Assembly: GCA_001281695.1 (NCBI GenBank)
Contig: LJIE01000001.1
Span: 1,750,586-1,814,585 of the forward strand
From: a bacterium 336/3
Lineage (GTDB): Bacteria; Bacteroidota; Bacteroidia; Cytophagales; Thermonemataceae
Direction: 5' to 3'
DNA length: 64,000 nucleotides
Shown: one piece after another, positions 34,728 through 43,573 of the stretch
How positions within the stretch are numbered: position 1 is the stretch's first letter
How the letters are laid out: each line of letters opens with the position of its first letter
The notes under the pieces: generated by a model
Databases searched by the model: none
Told to the model about the DNA's origin: nothing
What the model saw: only the letters and a program-made list of their open reading frames with translations
Translations under genes and position numbers: made by a program

Positions 34728-37700
34728 ATGATTGATTTTCTAAAGAAAAAAATATCTTTTGCTACTTTCATTTTATTTACTTGGGGCTTCCTTCTAGGAA
34801 GTGCAACCATTTGTTATACAATAGGATCTATTAGCTTGTTAGTTTATCATGTTCCTGCAAAGGAGTTCCCAGCTGCTTTTATGTTATTGGGAGTGATAAT
34901 GCTTATTTTTTCGTTTATATTCAATTACTTACAGCGATATTTATCTTTTTTAAGTTTAGCCTTTATTATTTTATTATTTTTTATAATTGGAACATCGTGG
35001 GTATATTACAATTTAGGAACAACATTACATTATTATGCTGTTTTTGTAGGATTCGCATTTTTTCCTATTTTTTCAACAGTTGCCCAAACTCTCTTTTGGG
35101 GTGTTTTCAACCGATTATTTAATCTCAATGATTCTAGAAGATTTACCAATCGTTTAGGGGCAAGTTTATATTTCTCTGGAATTATATTTTCATTTATAAC
35201 AATTTTATTCTTAAAGACAAGCTTTTTTAAACCAGAGTACCTTATTTTAGGTTCTTCTATTCTATTTTTGCTAAGTCTTTTTCCAATTAGAGCTATCAGA
35301 GGGCTTAAATTTAGTCAATCTTTGACACTCAACGCCCAAATTATTCATGCAGAAAATAATTTTAAGAAACTCATTAATAACCCATATTTTACTTCTATTG
35401 CCTTATTCATAGTTGTAAGTACTCTAATTACAATTTCAATTGATTATTTATTTATAGGAATAGCCAAAGACAGATATCTTAAAGATATTCCAGAAATTGT
35501 ACAATTTGTTTCTATTGCATTCATAGCTATATTTTCATTGAGCTTTTTAGTGAAAGTTTTTTTATACCAAATCATTTTATACAGATTAGGTCCTCGATTT
35601 ATTCTTTTTATCATGCCTATTTTAGTAGGTAGTTTTGTGCTGGTATTATTCTTAGTGGCAATTTTTACAGGTTATTCAATTAAATCAGAACGTTTCTTTT
35701 TGTTCTTTGTGATAGCTGCTATTACAAAAATCCTTAATGACGTATTAAAAGATGCTATTGAAACACCTATCTATAAGGCTTACTTGTTGCCAATTAATAT
35801 CAAACTACGCTTTGATACCCAAATTAAGTTAGAAGGTATCATGAAAGGAATAGCTATTATAGTAGCAGGAGGAGGGATTTGGCTACTTGAAAAAGTACCT
35901 TTTTCAAGTAGAATATATGAAATTATATTAATTATGGTAACACTACTGATTCTTGTAAAAGTAGCATCAGTAATGTATAACCGATATAAAGAAGTTTTGA
36001 AAGACACTCTTAACAATAATGAAGAAATGTTGAGAGTCTCTAAAAATGCATCCAATATTAGTTATGCTGAAAAAATATCCCAAAATATTACACAACACCC
36101 ATTACACGAAGTAATTTACTATCTTAATGTACTCTCTATTATTAATCCTATTTTGTATCGAAAAAAAATAATAGAGTTATTGACAACTGAAAATGCATCT
36201 ATTCAGAAAATTAGCTTGTTTGATGCAAAAAATCTATGCGTTTTAGAGTCAATACCTATACTTAATGAGGTAATGGACTCTAAATATTTTCCAGTTTTAG
36301 AAAATTCTAGCTTAATAGCCTCTACCAATTCTTATTTGAAAGGTGCTGACTTCAGGCTTGAGAAAATTAAATATATAGAACAACTTACCTATTCAAAACT
36401 TAGTTTTGAACGAGCTTTTGGAGCATTACTATCTGCATACGCAGGTGACCAAATTCGTTCAAGATTACTTAATCGTCTTTTCAGAGATCCTATTTATAAG
36501 GTTCGATACAATGCTATTTTGGCTTCTGCCAATTCATCAAGTTTGGATTTACATCATAACCTTATTGATAAACTTGCAGATCCATTTTATAGTAATGCAG
36601 CCTTATCTGCCATTATTGCAACTGGTGAAAAAATATTTAACTCACTTGAATCTGCTTTTTATGCAACAGAGCAAAAAGAAAGTATCCAATTGAGAATCAT
36701 GGAAGTATATGAGCGAATAGGCTCAGAAAAAGCGTTTGAATTACTTTTGAAAAAACTTACCTATCCCAACCAAAATATTAGCTCTAAAGCTTTGGATAGT
36801 ATTAGCAGATGTGGCTACAAACTGCCTGAAGATAGAATGATTTTTATTAACAAAGAGTTAGAAGATGTTTGTGAAGTTGTAGTTTGGAATATGTCCGCTC
36901 ATATAGATTTACAAAACTCGAAAACTTCTGCAACACTTCAAAATGCTCTAAAAGCTGAGATAAATGATAATATTAAAAAGATATTCAGTTTCTTATCCTT
37001 GATGTATGATAAAAACACTATAGATTTAGTGCAGAATAATATTTATAGTGAGAAGGATGAAGATGCAGAATTTGCTTCTGAACTTTTAGATGTAGTACTC
37101 AGCGATACACTTAAACCCATGTTACTACCTATTCTAAACCCTTCAGGCTTTGAGGATAAGGTCGATACCATGAAATACATTTTTCCTACACAACCTATGG
37201 AAAAAGAGGAGGTATTGTTGAATTTGGTACAAAGAGATGCAAAATATGTAAATAAATGGACAAAGGCTTGTGCTTTGAACGAACTATTGGGTTCTAAAAA
37301 AGATACAGAAGATTATCAAGATTTACTCATGGCACAAGCATTAAATCCCAATCGTGTTATTAGTGAAGTAGCTTTGATAGGATTAAGAGATTATTATTCA
37401 GACTTCTTGAAAAAAGAGCTCTCTCGTTTTGATAAAACAGCTAAATATCTTTATGTAAAAAATGGTCTTGAAAAAATAGAGGTTGTTGAAAGAAAATTTA
37501 AAGATTTTGTAATACCTATTATTCAATTTGAAATAGTTAAGTTCCTTGAAAATAATAGTATTTTTAAAGGAATGAGTGGACTTACATTGTGTGAAATAGC
37601 TCAAACCATTGAGATCCAACTATTCCAAGAAAATGATATTATTGCAGAATACGATTTAATAGATCAAATGGATTATTTCATTTTGTATCAGGGTAGTATG

Positions 37701-37937
37701 GAGAAATGGGAAAAAGAAACACAAATGGAAATCATGAAACCATTTGATTTTGTGAGTAGTTTATTTAAAGATTATAGTAATGAGACAAAAATAAGGTTAG
37801 TTAGCAAAGAAACAACCTTAATATTTAAAATAAAACGAGAATTGTTTAATGAGTTATTATCTTTTCATGAGCAAATACCTATTACAATTCTCAAAAATCA
37901 TGATAAAATAGAAAGAACTATAAATATGTATGCTTGA
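34728..37937 (+). CDS. MFS/nucleotide-translocase-like membrane protein fused to HEAT repeats and a cNMP-binding-like domain
   Basis: The 1069-residue protein has about 12 hydrophobic segments in residues 1-425, arranged as in MFS or ADP/ATP-translocase-like carriers. From about 430 to 880 it is helical with HEAT-like repeats, such as YSKLSFERAFGALLSAYAG and IYKVRYNAILASAN. The last 140 residues (about 930-1065) resemble a cyclic-nucleotide-binding domain: a segment FKGMSGLTLCEIAQTIEIQ, then GSMEKWEKETQME. The phosphate-binding cassette is not clear, so ligand binding is uncertain. It is a plausible membrane sensor or signal input rather than a simple transporter. Its stop overlaps the start of the next small gene (TGATG), showing translational coupling. 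Confidence 0.78.
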   Translation: MIDFLKKKISFATFILFTWGFLLGSATICYTIGSISLLVYHVPAKEFPAAFMLLGVIMLIFSFIFNYLQRYLSFLSLAFIILLFFIIGTSWVYYNLGTTLHYYAVFVGFAFFPIFSTVAQTLFWGVFNRLFNLNDSRRFTNRLGASLYFSGIIFSFITILFLKTSFFKPEYLILGSSILFLLSLFPIRAIRGLKFSQSLTLNAQIIHAENNFKKLINNPYFTSIALFIVVSTLITISIDYLFIGIAKDRYLKDIPEIVQFVSIAFIAIFSLSFLVKVFLYQIILYRLGPRFILFIMPILVGSFVLVLFLVAIFTGYSIKSERFFLFFVIAAITKILNDVLKDAIETPIYKAYLLPINIKLRFDTQIKLEGIMKGIAIIVAGGGIWLLEKVPFSSRIYEIILIMVTLLILVKVASVMYNRYKEVLKDTLNNNEEMLRVSKNASNISYAEKISQNITQHPLHEVIYYLNVLSIINPILYRKKIIELLTTENASIQKISLFDAKNLCVLESIPILNEVMDSKYFPVLENSSLIASTNSYLKGADFRLEKIKYIEQLTYSKLSFERAFGALLSAYAGDQIRSRLLNRLFRDPIYKVRYNAILASANSSSLDLHHNLIDKLADPFYSNAALSAIIATGEKIFNSLESAFYATEQKESIQLRIMEVYERIGSEKAFELLLKKLTYPNQNISSKALDSISRCGYKLPEDRMIFINKELEDVCEVVVWNMSAHIDLQNSKTSATLQNALKAEINDNIKKIFSFLSLMYDKNTIDLVQNNIYSEKDEDAEFASELLDVVLSDTLKPMLLPILNPSGFEDKVDTMKYIFPTQPMEKEEVLLNLVQRDAKYVNKWTKACALNELLGSKKDTEDYQDLLMAQALNPNRVISEVALIGLRDYYSDFLKKELSRFDKTAKYLYVKNGLEKIEVVERKFKDFVIPIIQFEIVKFLENNSIFKGMSGLTLCEIAQTIEIQLFQENDIIAEYDLIDQMDYFILYQGSMEKWEKETQMEIMKPFDFVSSLFKDYSNETKIRLVSKETTLIFKIKRELFNELLSFHEQIPITILKNHDKIERTINMYA

Positions 37938-38086
37938 TGGAAGAACAAGTACAAGAAGTAGTATTTCAACTAACTTTAGAGGAAGCAAATTTAATTTTTA
38001 AAGCATTGGGAAAACTCCCTTTTGAGCAAGTTTATGAGCTTATAGGGAAACTTAATCAACAAGCAAATGAGCAATTAGGTAAATAA
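37937..38086 (+). CDS. 49-residue protein coupled to the MFS/HEAT gene
   Basis: This ORF sits between two large genes of the same operon and starts on the last base of the preceding stop codon (TGATG). It encodes 49 residues, MEEQVQEVVFQLTLEEANLI and a helical continuation ending ANEQLGK, with no Cys or His. The pattern FQLTLEEANLIFKALGKLPF is like small single-helix-hairpin proteins found in other Bacteroidota operons and in phage-type tail clusters. The function is unknown. Coupling and lack of rare features support it as a real gene. It may act as a small partner of the membrane protein or of the TIR protein, whose gene begins 13 bases later. Confidence 0.7.
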   Translation: MEEQVQEVVFQLTLEEANLIFKALGKLPFEQVYELIGKLNQQANEQLGK

Positions 38087-38099
38087 ACATGAAAAAGTA

Positions 38100-39431
38100 A
38101 TGAGCAGATTATTAAAAGTTTTTGTAAAAAAATACTCTGAAAGATACACTGATGATTGGTTAGATCTTTTTAGTAAGTATTTTATACACCTCTTTAAGCA
38201 CTATCATCAGACAGAAGTAGTATTTCTTAAGTCTATGGATGAAGGGACAGATTCTGAGGGTACTTCGATAATGCTTCAGTTGCTTGGAGAAGATACAAGT
38301 TCTACCTATCAAAACCATATAGAAGAGTGGAATAAACAGTTTGAATTTTCTGTGCTTAAAAATTATGTTTATCATGTTTATCCACAAAATGCCCAACTGA
38401 GGCTTTATAGCAATACCATAAAACCTCTTTATTTACCTACTGAACTAAATGTAGAAGGAACAGAAAAAACTGAAATTATCAATCATTTTTTATTTAGTCT
38501 TGCAGAATCAGCACATCATTTAGTAAAAGATCTATTTACAAATACTATAGAAACTGAAGAAGAAATTAAAAAAGGTGTTTATCTTGCTCATACAAGCCAA
38601 GATGTAGCACCAATTAGGGAGAGTATGCGAAGAGAACTATATGCAATGGGCTTTGATATTTACCCCAAAGAAAATATTTTACAAAAAGAAGATACTGAAC
38701 AAGAAATAAAAGAAAATTTGAAGAAATGTTTTATCTCTGTTCATTTAATAGGCACAACATATCAAGAGCAATTTTCGTATCAGAATAAACCTTTGGGTAA
38801 ACTTGAAAACGAGATAGCAGCTCATTACTGTAACAGTCATCATGATTTTAAAAGGGTTATTTGGATAGCTTCTGAAAAAACAGAAGAAGAAAATCAGGCT
38901 TTGTACATGAATACTATTTTCAGAGATAAACAATTAAACAGAGGAGCAGATATCATTAGTTGTACATTGGAAGAGCTAAAAGGGCTTGTAGAAGAGAAAA
39001 TACAAAAACAAACTCAAAATTTTGATAACGAACAACAAAATCATATTTATTTGATTTATGATGAAACAGCTGAGCAAGATGCTCTAAGTATTTACAATAC
39101 AATTACTGAAAAAGGAGAATCAGTAGCACAAATTAATACTTCTAAATATGACGCAAAAGATGCTTGGATGCAAGAGCATTTAAGTAATTTGATGAATTGT
39201 AAGGCTGTATTTTTTGTCAATAACTCAAAAAGTCTCAAATGGTTTCATAGTAAACTGACAGATACGTTCAAAATAAAAAATATAGGAAGGAAAAAAGATT
39301 TCTCAACAAGAGTATTGTTGAGTAGAACCATTCAAGATTTACCACAAAATAGCTTATATGAAAGTGTTACGCTTATAAATATGAATGATGAAAATATATT
39401 ACAAAACTTTTTGGTTAGATTTAACAACTAA
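38100..39431 (+). CDS. TIR-like domain protein
   Basis: The 443-residue cytosolic protein has an unassigned N-terminal region (1-180) and a TIR-like domain at about 183-300. Strand A reads GVYLAHTSQDVAPIRESMRRE, strand C-D KKCFISVHLIG, and ENEIAAHYC carries an acidic residue (E of E-N-E-I) where NADase TIR domains have their catalytic Glu. A second, poorer TIR-like fold runs from about 318 to 440 (HIYLIYDETAEQDALSIYN; NCKAVFFVNN) and lacks a clear catalytic Glu. The gene lies 5 bases before the STAND-WD40 gene. In other bacteria, TIR plus STAND proteins make NLR-like immune switches. Here they precede injection-system genes. NADase activity is inference. Confidence 0.77.
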   Translation: MSRLLKVFVKKYSERYTDDWLDLFSKYFIHLFKHYHQTEVVFLKSMDEGTDSEGTSIMLQLLGEDTSSTYQNHIEEWNKQFEFSVLKNYVYHVYPQNAQLRLYSNTIKPLYLPTELNVEGTEKTEIINHFLFSLAESAHHLVKDLFTNTIETEEEIKKGVYLAHTSQDVAPIRESMRRELYAMGFDIYPKENILQKEDTEQEIKENLKKCFISVHLIGTTYQEQFSYQNKPLGKLENEIAAHYCNSHHDFKRVIWIASEKTEEENQALYMNTIFRDKQLNRGADIISCTLEELKGLVEEKIQKQTQNFDNEQQNHIYLIYDETAEQDALSIYNTITEKGESVAQINTSKYDAKDAWMQEHLSNLMNCKAVFFVNNSKSLKWFHSKLTDTFKIKNIGRKKDFSTRVLLSRTIQDLPQNSLYESVTLINMNDENILQNFLVRFNN

Positions 39432-39436
39432 TAGAT

Positions 39437-42400
39437 ATGAAAACACTCAACCTTGATTTTGATAAAAAATCTGAGAAAGAAGTGATTAAAAATCCTTTTC
39501 CAGGTTTGAGACCTTTTAAATATGAAGAAAGTCATCTTTATTTTGGTAGAGAAAACCAAATAGACGAAGTACTTGGCAAGCTTGTTCAGAATAGATTTGC
39601 TTCTATTATTGGTACATCAGGTATTGGAAAGTCTTCATTTATTTATTGTGGGATATTTCCTGTGTTGTATGGAGATTATCCTACTGAAACTTCCTCAAAA
39701 TGGGAAATTTTTACAATGCGTCCAGGTGTTTCGCCTATCAAAAACCTAGCCAAATCGCTTGTAAACAATGAATTAATTGATTTTGAAGATTCTGAAAAAA
39801 ATGATCTTTCAGAAAATATTGAATATGCCCTTCTTACAAAAGACTCTAATGGTTTGATAGAATCCATTAAAAGTAAGTATCAGCAATTTCCAAGAAATTA
39901 CTTGATTTTCATTGATCAATTTGAAGAAATATTCAGATTTAAAGATATTGATACACATTCTCACGAAGAAACACTTGCTTTTATTAAACTCATAGCCAAT
40001 GCAGTGTATCAGTCGGAAGTGCCTATTTATGTGGCTCTTACCATGCGTTCAGATTTTGTGGGAGATTGTTCACAATACCCATATCTTACAAAACTTATCA
40101 ATGATAGTCAGTTTTTGATTCCTCAAATGACTCGTAATGAGAAAAGAGAGGCCATCATGGGACCTGTAAAGGTCATGAATGGAACAATAGATGAAGCTCT
40201 TACTCAAAAAATCTTAAATGATATTGGAGATAATTCTGACCAACTCCCTATCATGCAACATGCTCTGATGCGTACATGGGACTATTGGCAAAGAACAACA
40301 AGTGGAAAAGATGCTATCACTATTACTGATTATGAAGCTATTGGTGGAATGAGCCAAGCACTTTCTATTCATGCTAATGAAGCATACAATGAGTTGAATG
40401 AAAAAGAAAAGAGAATATGTGAAAAACTCTTTAGAACTATTACAGAAAAGAGTAGTGAGGGTAGAGGTATTAGAAGACCAACCAAACTCAAAGAAATAGC
40501 ATCTGTAGCAGATGCATCTATAGAAGAAGTTATAGAAGTAATCAACCATTTTCGAAGCCCAGAAAGGACACTTTTGATGCCTCCTTCGAATGTGAATTTA
40601 GATGGTGAAATGGTCATTGATATATCGCATGAAAGTTTAATGCGTATTTGGGTAACCTTGAACAAATGGGTAGAAGAAGAAGCTGAATCGTCCAAATCAT
40701 ATTTAAGACTTGCTGAAAATGCTGAAAAGCACCAACAAGGAAAAAATAGTTTATTGCGTTCTCCTGATTTGCAAATAGCTCTCAACTGGCGAGAAGAAGA
40801 AAAACCTACCTTGCTTTGGGGATTAAGATATCATCCTGCCTACGAAAGAACTATGCTTTATTTGGATTTTAGCCAAAAAGAGTTTGAAAGAGAGCAGAGA
40901 AACAAAGAGAAACAACAAAAACGACGTATTTTCTTAACAAGGCTCATTGCTGGTATTTTTGGTTTGGGTGGTATTGTAGCAGTGTTGTTATTGTTATTAG
41001 CAGAAGAACAGAGACAGCTAGCAGATAAAAAAACGATTGAAGCAGAAGAGCAACGCAAAAATGCAGAAAAGGAAAGTCAAAAGGCAAAAGAACAAGCTCT
41101 TGAAGCAGATAAACAACGTAAAAATGCTGCAGAACAAAGTAGGCTTGCACAATTAGAAAGTGAAAGAGCAAAAGAACAAGCTGCACTAGCAGAAGCACAG
41201 CGTAGAATAGCATTAACTAAAGAAGAAGAAGCTAAAAAACAAGCTGATATAGCAAGGTCTAATGCTCGTTTAGCAGCGATACAAAGTAAAATAGCAGAAG
41301 AACAAGGTAAATTGGCTAAAGTAGCAGAAGCAGAAGCTAAAAGACAACAACGTTTATCTATAGCACGTTCAATGGCTGTAAAATCATTACAGGAATCTGA
41401 TTCTGTAAGAAAAGCTCTCATGGCTCAACAAGCATATAATTTCCATAGCCGTAATGGAGGATATGAAAAAGACCATGATATTTATGATGGATTGTATTAT
41501 GCTCTTAAAAGTATAAAAGGAGAGTTTAATAGATATAATGTACATAGTGCCAATGTTCGCTCGTTTGTATCAAACCCTAACAATAACTATATGTACTCTG
41601 CAGGTAGTGATGGTAAAATTGTACGTTGGGACCCTCGCCTTGACAATGTTATTCCTGAAGTAGTGATTAATAACCCTGGTAAAGTACATAGAGCAGTAGC
41701 TATCAGCCCTGATAATAAATATTTGGCTTATGCAGGAGAATATTCTTTCATCAATTTATATGAGTTAAAAGATCTTAATGGAAAACCAAAAATATTAAAA
41801 ACAAATACGACTCAGATTTGGTATTTAGCCTTTACTAATGATAATAAACTCATTTCTGTTGGTAGAGATAATAAAGTATTGGAATGGGATGGAACTACTT
41901 CAAGAGAAATTATCACTAGTGATTTCAAAATCAATGATGTAACAGTAAACTCAATCAATGGATTGATTGCTATAGGTAAATCAGATGGTACAGTAGTAGA
42001 AATTGATAGAGCAACTAAAGCACAGCAAATTGTATATCAACATCCTACTAAAATAGCTACTTCCTCTATTGAATTTAGTCTTGATGGAAAGTGGCTTGTG
42101 GTAGGTAGTGAGGATGGATCTTTGGCTCTCATAAACCAACAAACTAAAAATATTGAACATCTAACTAAACATAAAGCACAAGTAAACAATATAGCATTTA
42201 ATCCTAAAAACAGTAATATGTTGGCAACAGGGAGCTGGGATGGAACTGTAAAAATTTGGAATCTATCTTTATTAAAAGAATCCCCAATAGTATTAAGAGA
42301 TCATTACGATTGGGTTTGGTCAATTGCATTTAGTCCTGATGGAGAAAAAATATTTGCAGGTTGTAAAGATTTGATGGTAAGAGCTTGGCCCACGCGAGCT

Positions 42401-42511
42401 AGTAAACTTGCAGAAATGCTGTGCAAAGAAATAAAAAGAAATATGAATGAAACAGAGTGGAATACCTTTGTGGGTAAAGATATACCTTATGAAAATACTT
42501 GTGATAAATAA
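39437..42511 (+). CDS. nSTAND1-type NTPase with TM segment, coiled coil and seven-bladed WD40 propeller
   Basis: The 1024-residue protein is built like an NLR. Residues 15-430 are a STAND NTPase: NPFPGLRPFKYEESHLYFGR, Walker A GTSGIGKSS (near 58) and Walker B NYLIFIDQFEEI. A single transmembrane helix (about 500-520, IAGIFGLGGIVAVLLLLL) follows, then an alanine- and glutamate-rich coiled coil (525-650). The C-terminal part has seven WD40 blades, starting near 700: VRWDP, INLYEL, VLEWD, VVEID, LALIN, VKIWN, VRAWP. The ring of seven is complete. In such proteins WD40 blades bind the trigger and the NTPase oligomerises. A membrane helix between the two is unusual and places the propeller and NTPase on opposite sides, or the helix is peripheral. 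The upstream TIR protein is 5 bases away. Confidence 0.88.
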   Translation: MKTLNLDFDKKSEKEVIKNPFPGLRPFKYEESHLYFGRENQIDEVLGKLVQNRFASIIGTSGIGKSSFIYCGIFPVLYGDYPTETSSKWEIFTMRPGVSPIKNLAKSLVNNELIDFEDSEKNDLSENIEYALLTKDSNGLIESIKSKYQQFPRNYLIFIDQFEEIFRFKDIDTHSHEETLAFIKLIANAVYQSEVPIYVALTMRSDFVGDCSQYPYLTKLINDSQFLIPQMTRNEKREAIMGPVKVMNGTIDEALTQKILNDIGDNSDQLPIMQHALMRTWDYWQRTTSGKDAITITDYEAIGGMSQALSIHANEAYNELNEKEKRICEKLFRTITEKSSEGRGIRRPTKLKEIASVADASIEEVIEVINHFRSPERTLLMPPSNVNLDGEMVIDISHESLMRIWVTLNKWVEEEAESSKSYLRLAENAEKHQQGKNSLLRSPDLQIALNWREEEKPTLLWGLRYHPAYERTMLYLDFSQKEFEREQRNKEKQQKRRIFLTRLIAGIFGLGGIVAVLLLLLAEEQRQLADKKTIEAEEQRKNAEKESQKAKEQALEADKQRKNAAEQSRLAQLESERAKEQAALAEAQRRIALTKEEEAKKQADIARSNARLAAIQSKIAEEQGKLAKVAEAEAKRQQRLSIARSMAVKSLQESDSVRKALMAQQAYNFHSRNGGYEKDHDIYDGLYYALKSIKGEFNRYNVHSANVRSFVSNPNNNYMYSAGSDGKIVRWDPRLDNVIPEVVINNPGKVHRAVAISPDNKYLAYAGEYSFINLYELKDLNGKPKILKTNTTQIWYLAFTNDNKLISVGRDNKVLEWDGTTSREIITSDFKINDVTVNSINGLIAIGKSDGTVVEIDRATKAQQIVYQHPTKIATSSIEFSLDGKWLVVGSEDGSLALINQQTKNIEHLTKHKAQVNNIAFNPKNSNMLATGSWDGTVKIWNLSLLKESPIVLRDHYDWVWSIAFSPDGEKIFAGCKDLMVRAWPTRASKLAEMLCKEIKRNMNETEWNTFVGKDIPYENTCDK

Positions 42512-42523
42512 CAGTTAATAACA

Positions 42524-43573
42524 ATGAAAAAAAGATATTTAATCGGACTACTTTATTGTATAGGTATAGGGGTAAAAGCTCAAAACGACTGTACTACAAA
42601 GCTCAAACAAGCACAACAAACATACGAATTGGGTAGGATTAGTGAAGTTCCTGCTTTACTCAATGAGTGTTTGAAGTTTGGGTTTGACAAAACAGAAAGA
42701 ATAGAAGCTTATAAATTATTGACACTCACTTATTTGTATTCAAATGAACAGGAAAGTGCTCAAAAGTCTATGAGGAATTTTTTAAAGCTTTACCCTGACT
42801 ATCAAATTAATAAAATTGTTGATCCTCCTGAGTTTATCAGCTTGTACGAAAGTTTTCGTACAAATCCTGTTTTTCAAATAGCTATACAGGCTGGTGCAAA
42901 TAGAAGTTTCATTACTGAAACAAAAAGATATAGTTTGGACTTGATAAGAGATAAAAAGAGCTTATATACAGGTGACATAGCCTTTCAGGTGGGTGTTGGT
43001 TTAGAGTTTGCAATTACTAAAAAGCTTCATATCAGTCCATCAGTTTTATTTGTTCGCTCTAAGCATAGCTATAATCATAATATTCTAGAATACTCTACAT
43101 TAAATTTGATAGAAACTCAGAATAGAGTAGAAATACCACTTTTGGCAAGATATTATTTTTTTAATACAAAAAGAAAACCTTATTTACTTGCAGGTGGTAG
43201 TGCAAATTTAATGGTAGGAGCTACAGGAATTGCTGTAAGACAAGATGTGGTAGATGCTGACAATCAAAGACAAGTTTCTGGACCATCTATTGATATGACA
43301 GCACAACGAAGTCTATTAACCTATAGTGCTATTGGTGGAGCAGGAATTAAATTTGATAATATTATAGGAAGAAGTGATTTAATGCTTGAGTTTAGATATC
43401 AGTATGGTTTAGCCAATGTAACAAAAACCTCAGCAAGAGCTTCTAATCAAGAACTTGTATATGATTATGGTTATATTGATAGTGACTACAACCTTCATTA
43501 TGCGTCTTTTACAATTAACTATATGATGCCTTACTACAAACCTAAATTATTAAAAAAAGCCAATAAGTTATGA
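42524..43573 (+). CDS. Outer-membrane beta-barrel protein with N-terminal TPR-like domain
   Basis: The 349-residue protein has a signal peptide (cleavage near VKAQ). Residues 20-110 form TPR-like helices: ELGRISEVPALLNECLKFGF and SAQKSMRNFLKLYPDY. Residues 118-349 alternate polar and aromatic strands as in PorT-like outer membrane barrels (GVGLEFAITKKLHISPSVLF, MLEFRYQYGLANV, and the terminal strand LHYASFTINYMMPYY). The start is 12 bases after the STAND gene stop, and the last four bases overlap the next gene (ATGA). It probably sits in the outer membrane, with the TPR part in the periplasm. Confidence 0.8.
   Translation: MKKRYLIGLLYCIGIGVKAQNDCTTKLKQAQQTYELGRISEVPALLNECLKFGFDKTERIEAYKLLTLTYLYSNEQESAQKSMRNFLKLYPDYQINKIVDPPEFISLYESFRTNPVFQIAIQAGANRSFITETKRYSLDLIRDKKSLYTGDIAFQVGVGLEFAITKKLHISPSVLFVRSKHSYNHNILEYSTLNLIETQNRVEIPLLARYYFFNTKRKPYLLAGGSANLMVGATGIAVRQDVVDADNQRQVSGPSIDMTAQRSLLTYSAIGGAGIKFDNIIGRSDLMLEFRYQYGLANVTKTSARASNQELVYDYGYIDSDYNLHYASFTINYMMPYYKPKLLKKANKL

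Noticed and set aside
36406-36693. Plus-strand ORF of 95 codons in another frame of the MFS/HEAT gene
   Set aside because: The long frame is uninterrupted through it and has repeat structure; the short frame has no motif.
41040-41360. Repetitive GAAGAACAA-like DNA in the STAND gene as a tandem repeat
   Set aside because: The repetition reflects the alanine/glutamate/glutamine-rich coiled coil; unit length is irregular, so I do not call a DNA repeat.
40214-41421. Several minus-strand ORFs inside the STAND-WD40 gene, including Cys/Ala/Ser-rich ones
   Set aside because: They mirror the biased codons of the NTPase and coiled coil on the plus strand; they have no motifs and overlap one another in different frames.
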